A DNA stretch of 64,000 nt, taken from assembly GCA_964574705.1 (NCBI GenBank), contig CAZNOO010000007.1:1-64000 (forward strand), written 5' to 3'. Of the stretch, positions 17,173 through 25,982 are shown piece by piece. Origin of the DNA: JAHIVB01 sp964574705 (GTDB lineage Bacteria; Bacillota_I; Bacilli_A; Izemoplasmatales; Hujiaoplasmataceae). A program made the translations under genes and the position numbers. Below the pieces are notes generated by a model that saw only the letters and a list, made by a program, of their open reading frames with translations, had not been told where the DNA came from and did not search any database. Each line of letters begins with the position of its first letter. Position 1 is the first letter of the stretch.

Positions 17173-18902
17173 AAAACATCTACCAAAAATTAAAATGGTT
17201 CATTGTCGAAGAGTGGAAAATGTATATCCCCATGCTCTTCCTTTTGATTGCAATCTCCTTTATCTCCTTATTGCCTGCAAAGCTTTTAGGAAGCGCCATT
17301 GATACTATCATCACTGGCGGAATCACTACTAAATCTTTAACCTTCTTGGTTGGAGGACTTATTCTTCTCCCTCTAGGCAGATATGTATTATCAATGATTT
17401 ACAACTATATGATGAACTATGAAGGTCAAAAACTGACATACAAGCTTAGAAGCAGATATCTCGATCATCTATTTCATATGGATTCTAAGTTTTACGAATC
17501 TTATAAAAAAGGCGATTTAATTGCAAGAGTAACTAATGACCTGGATGCAATAACTGCTGCTGCAACTTCGATGTTGGAAGCTATCATTTTTAACTTTGGC
17601 GTTATCGTTATCGCAATCGTCATCATGGGAACCACAATTTCTTGGAGTTTAACTTTGGTATCTTTGACGATTATGCCAATTGGGCTTACCATTTTAAACA
17701 TCATTCGATTCCATAAAAGAAAATACACCAGAATCCATCGCGAGATCTATGCAGAAATGACTGAAAAAGTTCTTGAATCTGTCGAGGGCATGAAAGTAAT
17801 ACGCGCTTATGTTCAAGAAGAAAACGATTTAAAGAAACTGTATACCGCCATTGATAGAGACATTGAATCATGGCGATACATTGTCAACTATGAAAACTGG
17901 TTTAACCCATTGTTTGAGGTCATTTATGGAATCTCATATCTACTAGCATTTGGATATGGATCCTATTTAATTATCAACCAAGCCATTACAGTCGGAAACT
18001 TAATAACGTTTGTATCCTACATTGGTATGCTCTTTGGCCCTATCATATCCATATCAACTATTTTCTCTCAAATCAACAACGCAACCATTTCCGTTGACAG
18101 ATATGATGAAATAATGAAGGCACAAGCGGAAGTCCATGATGACTTGGATTCGATTCCAATTCTTAAATTCCAAAAAATAGATTTCAAAAATGTTACCTTT
18201 AAATATCCTTTTGACAAAGAGCCGGTGATTAAGAATATTGATTTTTCGATTTCTTTAGGTCAAACAATCGGCATTGTCGGTCCAACCGGATCAGGTAAAT
18301 CAACTTTAATTCGTCAATTGCTCAGAGAATTTAATTTCACTGACGGAGACATTTTCATTGATGGTTTACCCATTGAAGAATACAAGATTGATGACGTAAG
18401 AGGTCTTGTTGGGTACGTCCCTCAAGAACACATGTTATTCAAAAAAACTGTTGATGGAAACATCTTGATTGGAAATCCGAGAGCTAGACTAGAAGATCTA
18501 GATAAAGCGGTTAAAATTGCTGATTTTGAGAAGGACGTCATGTATTTGACCGACGGAATGAGAACCATGGTTGGAGAAGCGGGTTCCACCTTATCCGGTG
18601 GTCAGAAGCAAAGACTTTCAATTGCTCGAGCGTTGGTTAAAGACCCTCAAATCTTGATATTGGACGATTCATTAAGCGCTGTAGATGCAAAAACTGAAGA
18701 AAATATCATTGCACATTTGAAAGAATCTCGAGAAGGCAAAACCAATATTATTATTGCTCATCGCTTTTCTGCGATTCGGCATGCAGATCAAATATACGTC
18801 CTTGAAAAGGGCATCATTACTCAGACGGGCACCCACACTGAACTTTTAAAACAAGATGGTTGGTATAAAGATCAATATATCCAACAGATTACGATGAAGT
18901 AG
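17169..18902 (+). CDS. bmrC: ABC multidrug exporter half, degenerate-site subunit (BmrC-like)
   Basis: 577 aa: six membrane helices followed by an ATPase domain. Walker A is GPTGSGKS (about 372), the signature LSGGQ (about 476) is canonical, and Walker B ends in LDDS: Asp499, then Asp500 where the catalytic Glu is normal. That substitution marks the degenerate half of heterodimeric exporters such as BmrCD, LmrCD and TM287/288. The partner follows nine bases later. The start overlaps the U32 stop codon. It probably exports hydrophobic drugs or lipids; the substrate is not proven. Confidence 0.88.
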   Translation: MKNIYQKLKWFIVEEWKMYIPMLFLLIAISFISLLPAKLLGSAIDTIITGGITTKSLTFLVGGLILLPLGRYVLSMIYNYMMNYEGQKLTYKLRSRYLDHLFHMDSKFYESYKKGDLIARVTNDLDAITAAATSMLEAIIFNFGVIVIAIVIMGTTISWSLTLVSLTIMPIGLTILNIIRFHKRKYTRIHREIYAEMTEKVLESVEGMKVIRAYVQEENDLKKLYTAIDRDIESWRYIVNYENWFNPLFEVIYGISYLLAFGYGSYLIINQAITVGNLITFVSYIGMLFGPIISISTIFSQINNATISVDRYDEIMKAQAEVHDDLDSIPILKFQKIDFKNVTFKYPFDKEPVIKNIDFSISLGQTIGIVGPTGSGKSTLIRQLLREFNFTDGDIFIDGLPIEEYKIDDVRGLVGYVPQEHMLFKKTVDGNILIGNPRARLEDLDKAVKIADFEKDVMYLTDGMRTMVGEAGSTLSGGQKQRLSIARALVKDPQILILDDSLSAVDAKTEENIIAHLKESREGKTNIIIAHRFSAIRHADQIYVLEKGIITQTGTHTELLKQDGWYKDQYIQQITMK

Positions 18903-18910
18903 GTGCGGAT

Positions 18911-20923
18911 ATGAAAACTATGAAAAAGGTTTGGAGATACATCTCCAAATATAAAAAACTTCTTTGGATCACACTTTCCGCAATGGTTATCGTTCAATTC
19001 CTCGGATTACTGTCCCCACTGATTGTCAAATCGATTTTGGACAACTATCTCGTTGGAATTTCAAATCCATGGTATGAAGTAGATGCCCCAACTTCAAAAA
19101 CCGTGACTATCTTCAACCGTAATTTCACTCAGGAAACGAGTAATAACCGCGGCGCTTCAGTCGTTATATATCAAGGTGGATATTATTTTGTCGATGAAAT
19201 CGTAAAAGAGGGTAGCAAATCCCTTGATGGCACGACACTTGAAGTAATATCTCAGGATGGTATTCCTTCCGAGTATTTCGCAACGAAACTTTCTACAGCT
19301 GAAGTCTTAACTTTTTATCAGCCGTTTATTCATCCATTAGAAATTATGATTCTTCTGTTATTTCTACGTTTCATAGCACAAGTGCTATTTACTTACATTC
19401 AGAGATACACAACGTCAATGATAAATGTTAATATTGTCAGAGATGCCAGAAAAAATGCCATCTCGAGCCTCCAAAGAATGCCTATGTCATACTTTGAGAC
19501 AGAACCTGCGGGGAAAATTGCAAATCGAATTATCAGTGACGTCGGAGGAATGATGAGTCTGTTTTCGACCATCATCAATTTACTCGTTAATGCTTCTTTG
19601 GCAGTCGTATTTGCTTATATCGGTATGTTTTACCTAAATGCCAAACTTGCTTTAATTACTTTCGTCATATTCCCAGTTGTTTATATCTGGCTTCGATTCT
19701 TTATCAAAAAGCTCTCGACCATCGCTGAGAAAGTCAACGAACAAAACTCTATGATTACTGCTCAACTGAATGAGATTATCAATGGAATCTCTATTCTACA
19801 AATTTTTAATTTTAAAAAACAAACGGAACAGAATTTTAACCAACTATCGAGCGAATTCATGCAGGAAAAACTAAAAGAGTCACGCTTGCATCTTACCATT
19901 GGTTGGAATATGATTAGATTGATTGGTGCTTTAGTGACAGCCGCAATCGTTTTATACTTCGGAAACGGGTATTTAACAATTCCTGGATTTGTCGTCACTG
20001 CTGGTTTAATCTATGCATACAATGACTATTTATCGAGGCTAGTCGAGCCTGTAGGAACCTTATTCAGAGAAATTGGTAACCTTCAGCATGCTATCGTAAG
20101 AACTGAGCGTATCTTCAAAATTATCGATGGCGACCAAGAAGATGACACTTTTGAAGTCATTCCGCGATATATTGGAAAAATCGAATTTCAAAATGTTTGG
20201 TTTTCATACCGAGAAGGTAATCCAGTATTGAAAGGAATCAATATGGTCATCGAGCCAGGTCAAATGGTTGGGTTGGTTGGCCACACTGGGTCAGGTAAAT
20301 CTTCTCTAATGAGTCTTCTTCTGCGTTTTTATGATTTCAAAGAAGGGGACATGGGAACCATCACAATTGACGACTTGGACATCACTACTTATCCTAAAAG
20401 AACCTATCGGAAAAACATAGGAATCATTTTGCAAGACCCTGTTTTATTCAAAGGAACCTTAGCTGATAACATCCGATTTGGGAAAGAGGATGTCTCAGAC
20501 AATCAAATTGAATCCATACTAGTTCAAATTGGCGGTGCCAAGTTGCTTGAAAAACTAGAAAATGGCGTACTCACAAATGTCTCTAGAGGGGGAACGAACT
20601 TCTCTGTTGGAGAAAAGCAAATCATTTCATTTGCGAGAGCCGTCGTACATGATCCAGCCATTTTAATTATGGATGAAGCCACTGCAAACATTGATACCGA
20701 AACTGAAGAAATGATTCAGACTGCACTTGAAACTGTAGCGAAAGACAGAACGATGATTGTCATCGCTCATCGCTTATCTACAATTAAAAACGCCAATAAA
20801 ATCATCGTACTTGAAAATGGAATCAAGGTTGAAGAAGGACGCCATAAGGATTTGGTTGAAAAAAATGGAGTTTATGCAAATATCTACCGTTCTCAAGTTA
20901 AGATTGAAGAGTTTCAGGGATGA
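18911..20923 (+). CDS. bmrD: ABC multidrug exporter half with extracellular insert (BmrD-like)
   Basis: 670 aa. Between helices 1 and 2 lies an extracytoplasmic insert of about 100 residues (roughly 45-145), as in BmrD (YheH). The ATPase has Walker A GHTGSGKS, catalytic Glu589 in MDEATAN, but a non-canonical signature SVGEKQ (about 565). With BmrC the pair makes one complete site (BmrD Walker A/Glu with BmrC LSGGQ) and one degenerate site (BmrC Asp with BmrD SVGEK), the classical asymmetric exporter. It ends with TGA inside a terminator stem, which shows TGA is a stop codon here. Confidence 0.9.
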   Translation: MKTMKKVWRYISKYKKLLWITLSAMVIVQFLGLLSPLIVKSILDNYLVGISNPWYEVDAPTSKTVTIFNRNFTQETSNNRGASVVIYQGGYYFVDEIVKEGSKSLDGTTLEVISQDGIPSEYFATKLSTAEVLTFYQPFIHPLEIMILLLFLRFIAQVLFTYIQRYTTSMINVNIVRDARKNAISSLQRMPMSYFETEPAGKIANRIISDVGGMMSLFSTIINLLVNASLAVVFAYIGMFYLNAKLALITFVIFPVVYIWLRFFIKKLSTIAEKVNEQNSMITAQLNEIINGISILQIFNFKKQTEQNFNQLSSEFMQEKLKESRLHLTIGWNMIRLIGALVTAAIVLYFGNGYLTIPGFVVTAGLIYAYNDYLSRLVEPVGTLFREIGNLQHAIVRTERIFKIIDGDQEDDTFEVIPRYIGKIEFQNVWFSYREGNPVLKGINMVIEPGQMVGLVGHTGSGKSSLMSLLLRFYDFKEGDMGTITIDDLDITTYPKRTYRKNIGIILQDPVLFKGTLADNIRFGKEDVSDNQIESILVQIGGAKLLEKLENGVLTNVSRGGTNFSVGEKQIISFARAVVHDPAILIMDEATANIDTETEEMIQTALETVAKDRTMIVIAHRLSTIKNANKIIVLENGIKVEEGRHKDLVEKNGVYANIYRSQVKIEEFQG

Positions 20924-20937
20924 AACTCTTTTTTTTT
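20908..20937 (+). terminator. Rho-independent terminator overlapping the bmrD stop
   Basis: AGAGTTTC (20908-20915), loop AGGGAT, GAAACTCT (20922-20929), then T. Confidence 0.92.
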
Positions 20938-21005
20938 GAAGATAGCCAAGGAAATTTAGCAAAAATCGTGGTAAAATGAAATTACCAAAATAGAGGAGAT
21001 CTCAT

Positions 21006-21260
21006 ATGAAAAATAAAATTAATAAACTCATAGACTGGTTTGAAAGCCACTTTAACTTCATTATAGACATGTTCGCATTAGCGGGAGGCGTATTCCTCAT
21101 TCTGCTTGGAGTTTTCTATTTCTTTGGACTCATTTTAAACGCCAATGTCTTATCAATCGATTTGCAAATCATATTTGTTCCTGGAGTGATGGGGTTTTTA
21201 GGAATTCTAATGTTATTTGCACTTCGAATCACGAGACATTTAACAAAAAACAAAGAATAA
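21006..21260 (+). CDS. Small membrane protein, unknown
   Basis: 84 aa with two hydrophobic helices (about 15-40 and 50-70), a basic C-terminus and no Cys. I do not recognise a family. ATG 21006 follows GAGGAG, and TGGTAAAAT at 20969-20977 is a possible extended -10. The nitroreductase gene follows after 36 bases with no terminator between, so the two are probably co-transcribed. Confidence 0.65.
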   Translation: MKNKINKLIDWFESHFNFIIDMFALAGGVFLILLGVFYFFGLILNANVLSIDLQIIFVPGVMGFLGILMLFALRITRHLTKNKE

Positions 21261-21296
21261 GATTCATCCAAGTTTGTTGAAGGAGAGTTTTTTTAT

Positions 21297-22076
21297 ATGA
21301 ATGAAACTGTTCAAACAATCATAAACCGCTGCTCGTTACGCAAATTTAACGACCAAGCGATTAGCAAAGAACATATGGAGATAATCATTGAAAGCATGAA
21401 ACGTGCTCCTACAGCAGGAAATCAGATGCTTTACTCGATTATTTTAGTAACAGATAAAGATAAATTGAATCAGCTATCCATCAGTTGTGATAACCAACCA
21501 TTTATTAAAGACGCACCACTTGCGATGATTATCCTGGCAGATCAACAAAAATGGTTCGATTATTACCTTCAAAATAATATACTGGATTATTGTGACAAAA
21601 CGGGTCTTGAGTATAAGTCCCCACAATTTGGGGATTTGTTCATCGCAATTGAAGACGCAATGGTAGCGGCCCAAAATGCCGTTATTGCAGCAGAGTCTTT
21701 AGGAATAGGAAGTTGTTACATCGGTGACATTCTTGAAAATTATGAATTTCATAAGGAATTATTGAAACTACCAGATTTTGTCTTTCCCATTTCGATGCTG
21801 TTATTTGGATATTATCCAGAAAATCATAAGAAAGTGTTCCGACCACGCTTTGACAACAAGTATTTTGTTTTTGAAAACGAATATAATTCACTTGACAAGG
21901 AACAAATTAAGGAGATGTTCGGTTTAGCGGATCAATCATTTCGTCCAAACAACTCTTACCAAGCAGAAAACTTCGCACAGATGTTTTATGCTCGAAAAAC
22001 AAACTCCGTATTTATGAAAGAGATGAATCGCAGTATCCTAAGGATGCTTGAAAACTGGTCCGGTACTAAAAAATAA
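21297..22076 (+). CDS. Nitroreductase-family FMN oxidoreductase
   Basis: 259 aa. The N-terminal RCSLRKFNDQAIS and RAPTAGNQM are the FMN-contacting signature of the nitroreductase fold. AVIAAESLGIGSCYIGDI and the C-terminal extension resemble NfsA/FRP-type NADPH-dependent enzymes. It likely reduces quinones, nitro compounds or flavin; the physiological substrate is unknown. ATG 21297 follows AAGGAGAG. It ends at a terminator shared with xerC. Confidence 0.85.
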   Translation: MNETVQTIINRCSLRKFNDQAISKEHMEIIIESMKRAPTAGNQMLYSIILVTDKDKLNQLSISCDNQPFIKDAPLAMIILADQQKWFDYYLQNNILDYCDKTGLEYKSPQFGDLFIAIEDAMVAAQNAVIAAESLGIGSCYIGDILENYEFHKELLKLPDFVFPISMLLFGYYPENHKKVFRPRFDNKYFVFENEYNSLDKEQIKEMFGLADQSFRPNNSYQAENFAQMFYARKTNSVFMKEMNRSILRMLENWSGTKK

Positions 22077-22079
22077 AGA

Positions 22080-22108
22080 AAAAAGCCCATTGATTTTGGG
22101 CTTTTATT
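22080..22108. terminator. Bidirectional terminator
   Basis: AAAAAGCCCA and TGGGCTTTT form a stem between the convergent nitroreductase and xerC genes. Confidence 0.85.
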
Positions 22109-23012
22109 TTGCTCTGGGATGTGTGTTTTGATAGACTTCCTTCAATTTTTCTTTCGAAACCTTTGTATAGATTTGCGTTGTGGATAAACTGACGTGTCCA
22201 AGTAGTTCCTGAACGCTTCTTAAGTCAACTCCATGATCCAACAAATGAGTCGCGAAAGAGTGCCTAAAGGAATGTGGAGATATATGTAAGGTCGAAGCTT
22301 GATGATCAAGTTCTCTGTTTAAGATGTCCCTCACTCCTCGAGCGGTTAATGGAGTTCCTTTAAAATTCAAAAACAGGTAATGATGATCTGTTCGTTCAGT
22401 TCTAGCCAGAAAAACACTCCTTACAAACACCAGATAATCTTTGATTTTTTGAATTGCGATTTCGTGAATTGGAACAACCCTGTCTTTTGATCCTTTACCA
22501 TGGACCAAAACAGTCTTAAAAACATAATCGATATCAGTAATTTTGATTGAGACCAACTCGCTAACCCGTAGACCACATCCATACAAAAGTTCAAATATCG
22601 CAAGATCTCTCTTTCCTTTTAAACTCGTCGTATCAATATGATTCAAAAAATCCATCATCTCATTTTCGTAGATGAATTTAGGTAATTTCTTTCCTTCTTT
22701 GGGTAAAGTGACATTATGAAAAGGATTGATTGTCAAATGTTCTTCGCTCACTAAATATTCGTAGAACGAGCGCAAACTGCTGATTTTTCTACGAATCGAT
22801 CTTGGTGAATATTGATTATGAAGAAATGATATGTAAAATTTGGAAACTCTTTCGCTCGCATGAAATAAGTCGCCGAGTTCTTCTTGATTTAAAAACGTGA
22901 CAAAAGTTCGGATATCTCCCAAATAAGAAATCACAGTATTAATTGCGTAATTCTTTTGAGTTGATAGATAATTCTCAAACTCATAAATCATTTCGTCATT
23001 ATTCAATATCAT
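22104..23012 (-). CDS. xerC: Tyrosine recombinase XerC
   Basis: 302 aa. It has the N-terminal SAM-like core-binding domain and the C-terminal catalytic domain with Arg in GCGLRVSEL, then HSFRHSFATHLL (His and Arg), LLGH (His) and the nucleophile Tyr in TQIYTKVS. It resolves chromosome dimers at dif with a XerD partner encoded elsewhere. The position directly behind trmFO, overlapping it by 14 bases, matches the trmFO-codV/xerC order of Bacillota, which is why I call XerC rather than a phage integrase. GGAG lies just before ATG 23012. Confidence 0.87.
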   Translation of the reverse strand: MILNNDEMIYEFENYLSTQKNYAINTVISYLGDIRTFVTFLNQEELGDLFHASERVSKFYISFLHNQYSPRSIRRKISSLRSFYEYLVSEEHLTINPFHNVTLPKEGKKLPKFIYENEMMDFLNHIDTTSLKGKRDLAIFELLYGCGLRVSELVSIKITDIDYVFKTVLVHGKGSKDRVVPIHEIAIQKIKDYLVFVRSVFLARTERTDHHYLFLNFKGTPLTARGVRDILNRELDHQASTLHISPHSFRHSFATHLLDHGVDLRSVQELLGHVSLSTTQIYTKVSKEKLKEVYQNTHPRAK

Positions 23013-24309
23013 TCATCTCCATAAAGGAACGTAATGCTTCAATACTTCTTTGCGCGTACATTTCTTTTCTTGCCTTCTTGAAATGTTGTTCCTCAAGAGG
23101 CGGAAAAATCCCGAAATTTGCATTCATTGGTTGGAAATATATTGGATCTGACTCAGCGAGATAATGAGCTTGAGATCCCATTGCTGTTTCTATCGGGAAA
23201 GCCAATTTGGGCATACCCTTAATCATCCGCGCCATGTTTATGGAAGCAATCATTGCTGATCCAATTGATTCTACATATCCTTCTACTCCGCTTAATTGAC
23301 CGGCGATGAATATGTTTGGTAACTTTTTCAGTTGATAAGTATCATTTATTAGTTTTGGAGCATTGATATAAGAATTTCTATGCATCACGCCATATCTAAC
23401 AATATTGGCTTGTTCAAGACCTGGAATCATTCTTATGATTCTTAATTGCTCTCCGAATTTCATGTGCGTTTGAAAGCCAACAATATTATATAGACTTTTT
23501 GACAGATTATCCTGTCTTAATTGTACCATGGCATATGCTCTTGTTCCATCTGGCTTTCTTAGTCCCACAGGCTTCATCGGTCCATAGGTCAAAGTTTGAG
23601 GACCGCGCTTTGCCATTTCTTCAATTGGCATGCATCCCTCGAATACTTTCATTTCGAAGTCTTTTGGAATGACACACTCAGCATGTATCAATTCATTGTA
23701 CCAAACATCATATTCTTCTTTCGACATTGGGCAATTTATATATGTTGCCTCTCCTTTGTCGTACCTACTTTTCATGAAAGCAATATCCATATTGATCGAG
23801 TCCGCTTCAATGATGGGTGCAGCAGCGTCAAAAAAATAGAGAGTATCTTCTCCAGTGATTTTCTTGATTTCTTCAAACAGAGCATCACTCGTTAAAGGTC
23901 CAGTCGCAACCAATACATTTCCTTCTGGTAAAGAAGTGACTTCTTCGTCAATGACTTCAATAAGAGGGTGGTTTAAAATTGCTTGTGTACACGCCTCTGA
24001 AAAAAGATCTCTATCCACAGCTAGTGCACTTCCTGCAGGAACTCTGGTTTTATCTGCACAGCGAATGACCAAAGAGTCTAGCATTCGAAGTTCTTCTTTT
24101 AGCAAACCTGCTGCGTTTTGTATGGAATCGCTCCGAAATGAATTCGAACACACTAGTTCAGCAAAAGTATTCATGGTATGAGCGGGTGATTTCTTGATTT
24201 TCTTCATTTCATGGAGAAAGACATGAATCCCTCTTTTTGCGAGCTGATAACTCGCTTCCACTCCAGCAAGCCCCGCGCCTATCACGTGAACAATGGGTCT
24301 GTTTTCCAA
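22999..24309 (-). CDS. trmFO: Methylenetetrahydrofolate-tRNA (uracil-5-)-methyltransferase TrmFO
   Basis: 436 aa. It makes m5U54 in the tRNA T-loop using methylene-THF and FAD. The N-terminal VIGAGLAGVEASYQLAKRG binds FAD, followed by the highly conserved AELVCSNSFRSD. Downstream, MKPVGLRKPDG and VGFQTHMKFGEQ are also family landmarks. The start is TTG 24309 behind GAGGAAG. It is the first gene of an operon with xerC. Confidence 0.95.
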   Translation of the reverse strand: MENRPIVHVIGAGLAGVEASYQLAKRGIHVFLHEMKKIKKSPAHTMNTFAELVCSNSFRSDSIQNAAGLLKEELRMLDSLVIRCADKTRVPAGSALAVDRDLFSEACTQAILNHPLIEVIDEEVTSLPEGNVLVATGPLTSDALFEEIKKITGEDTLYFFDAAAPIIEADSINMDIAFMKSRYDKGEATYINCPMSKEEYDVWYNELIHAECVIPKDFEMKVFEGCMPIEEMAKRGPQTLTYGPMKPVGLRKPDGTRAYAMVQLRQDNLSKSLYNIVGFQTHMKFGEQLRIIRMIPGLEQANIVRYGVMHRNSYINAPKLINDTYQLKKLPNIFIAGQLSGVEGYVESIGSAMIASINMARMIKGMPKLAFPIETAMGSQAHYLAESDPIYFQPMNANFGIFPPLEEQHFKKARKEMYAQRSIEALRSFMEMNDIE

Positions 24310-24331
24310 ACTAACACTTCCTCTTCATAAT

Positions 24332-24340
24332 ATTATATCA
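24332..24340 (-). promoter_or_regulatory. Extended -10 of the trmFO-xerC operon
   Basis: TGATATAAT on the minus strand (24340-24332), without a clear -35. Confidence 0.55.
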
Positions 24341-24358
24341 AAAAAAACAGCAAAGCAT

Positions 24359-24384
24359 TCAAAAAGCCACAAAATCGTGGCTTT
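24359..24384 (-). terminator. Terminator of the GH13 gene
   Basis: On the minus strand AAAGCCAC pairs with GTGGCTTT across loop GATTTT, followed by TTTTTG. Confidence 0.8.
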
Positions 24385-24431
24385 AATGTTATATATAGTT
24401 CAAAACATTTAATTAAAAATAAAGGCTGAAG

Positions 24432-25733
24432 CTATTCTTTTTCTGCTTTTTTAAGATGAATAACAATAGGATATAATCCTAGTTTAATCTGACTATTTTC
24501 AACTTTAACTGTCTTTCCATTCATTAAATTTCTATAGATGCCATCACTGAATTGCACTTTCATTTCCCCTGATACTTGCCCAACATTGAATATTCCAATG
24601 AATAGATCAGAATCATCTTCAAAAGACTGGTAGGCAACGCCATCCACTTCAGGAATATGAACGATATATTTTCCTTGTGAGAACACTTTCTTCGATTTTA
24701 ACTTGGTGAGTTTTGCTATAAATTTCGAAATATCTGCATTTCTAACGAAGACATCTTTTTCAAACAAATCCGGTCTAACGTTTGAAACAAATTCTTGCCC
24801 TGCATAAAGCATTACTGCTCCTTTTTGGAAAAACAGGAATCCGGTCCAATTGAGTACCTTATCCATATCTAGATTTACAAGATCGGCAATTCTGCGTGTA
24901 TCATGATTTTCCAGATTTTTCATTTTCACATAATTTGCAGGATAAATTTCATCTTGTCTTTTGATGGCTTCCAAAAATCCTTTGAGCGGAGCATCACCTT
25001 TTAAATAGGCTTCCATAAATGGATATGCATCATAGTCGTAAGCCATATCGAATACTTGGTAGATTTCAGATTCTGAAGCGCCTTCAAATCCTTGATCTCT
25101 AATATACTTTAAAAAGTCTCCGTGTATTGATTCACTCAACCATATTGTGTTGCGATTGATTTTAGAAACTTCTTTCCTTGCATATTCCCAAAAATCAAGA
25201 GGAACAAGACTCGCTACATCCATTCGAAATCCATCGACGCCAAGACGAGCATAAAATTTCAGAGTGTCAGCTAACTCAAACCATAAGGCTTTATCGCTAC
25301 GATAGTTCAAATCGACAACATCCCACCATTCGCCGACTTTGTTGGCAATCTCGCCATTTTTATTGCGATAGAAATATTCAGGGTGCTCCTTCAATAATTT
25401 AGAATCTCTAGATGTATGATTTAAGACTTCATCAATCATAATCTTCATCTTTCTAGCATGCACTTCGTGAATCAGTTCTTTAAAAGTATCTATTGTTCCT
25501 AGTCTGGGATTTATAAGTCTATAATCCTGAATGGAATAGGGGCTTCCAAGCGTCCCTTTTTTGTTTTTTTCGCCGATTGGATGTATTGGAAGTAGGTAAA
25601 CAATGTCGACTCCCAAGGACTTGATTCGATCCAAATCGGTAATTAAAGCTTTAAATGTTCCTTCAGTCGTATGATTTCTAACAAATACTTGGTATATCAC
25701 TTTATTTCTTAATGTAATTTTCGTTTTTTTCAT
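24432..25733 (-). CDS. GH13 alpha-amylase-family glycosidase, intracellular
   Basis: 433 aa with no signal peptide. The conserved GH13 regions are present: region I as DEVLNHT, region II GFRMDVAS with the nucleophile Asp, region III IWLSESIHG with the acid/base Glu, and region IV LENHDTRR with the stabilising Asp. The protein is shorter than secreted amylases and has only a small C-terminal beta domain. It may be an oligo-1,6-glucosidase, cyclomaltodextrinase or trehalose-type enzyme. It is transcribed away from a LacI-type regulator across a 249-base region with two dyads, so it is probably induced by its sugar. No sugar transporter is next to it. Confidence 0.88.
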   Translation of the reverse strand: MKKTKITLRNKVIYQVFVRNHTTEGTFKALITDLDRIKSLGVDIVYLLPIHPIGEKNKKGTLGSPYSIQDYRLINPRLGTIDTFKELIHEVHARKMKIMIDEVLNHTSRDSKLLKEHPEYFYRNKNGEIANKVGEWWDVVDLNYRSDKALWFELADTLKFYARLGVDGFRMDVASLVPLDFWEYARKEVSKINRNTIWLSESIHGDFLKYIRDQGFEGASESEIYQVFDMAYDYDAYPFMEAYLKGDAPLKGFLEAIKRQDEIYPANYVKMKNLENHDTRRIADLVNLDMDKVLNWTGFLFFQKGAVMLYAGQEFVSNVRPDLFEKDVFVRNADISKFIAKLTKLKSKKVFSQGKYIVHIPEVDGVAYQSFEDDSDLFIGIFNVGQVSGEMKVQFSDGIYRNLMNGKTVKVENSQIKLGLYPIVIHLKKAEKE

Positions 25734-25842
25734 AAATAATAACCTCTTTGAAGTTAAGTCGTTAATAAAAGTTTATCGCATTTGAACTCAAAAGTCCATC
25801 TTTATAACCAAAATAATATGAAATGGATGAATGGATATAACT

Positions 25843-25866
25843 GTTATGTAATTTTTGTTACATAAC
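25843..25866. promoter_or_regulatory. Perfect dyad in the GH13/lacI intergenic region
   Basis: GTTATGTAA (25843-25851), six bases, TTACATAAC (25858-25866). It may be an operator for the LacI-type regulator or another protein. No T run follows on either strand, so it is not a terminator. Confidence 0.5.
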
Positions 25867-25889
25867 CATATATTAGTATATTAAATATG

Positions 25890-25903
25890 TGTAATTGTTT
25901 ACA
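25890..25903. promoter_or_regulatory. LacI-family operator-like site
   Basis: TGTAATTGTTTACA has the 14-bp layout TGTAAnnnnTTACA of LacI-family operators, with TG in place of the usual central CG. It lies just upstream of the -35 region of the regulator gene. Confidence 0.55.
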
Positions 25904-25911
25904 TGTTTTTC

Positions 25912-25940
25912 TTTTCATTTGAAATCATTCATTGTATAAT
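25912..25940 (+). promoter_or_regulatory. Promoter of the LacI-family gene
   Basis: TTTTCA (25912-25917), a 17-base spacer and TATAAT (25935-25940). Confidence 0.5.
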
Positions 25941-25982
25941 GTGATTATCACTTACAGAAATCATGAGAAGGATGTGAAATAA

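Noticed and set aside
20908..20937. TGA read as Trp (Mollicutes code 4)
   Set aside because: bmrD stops at TGA within its terminator, several other genes end at TGA with the next start overlapping, and Trp positions use TGG.
22104..23012. Tyrosine recombinase as sign of a mobile element
   Set aside because: It overlaps trmFO in the order normal for chromosomal xerC, and no phage or conjugation gene or attachment repeat is near.
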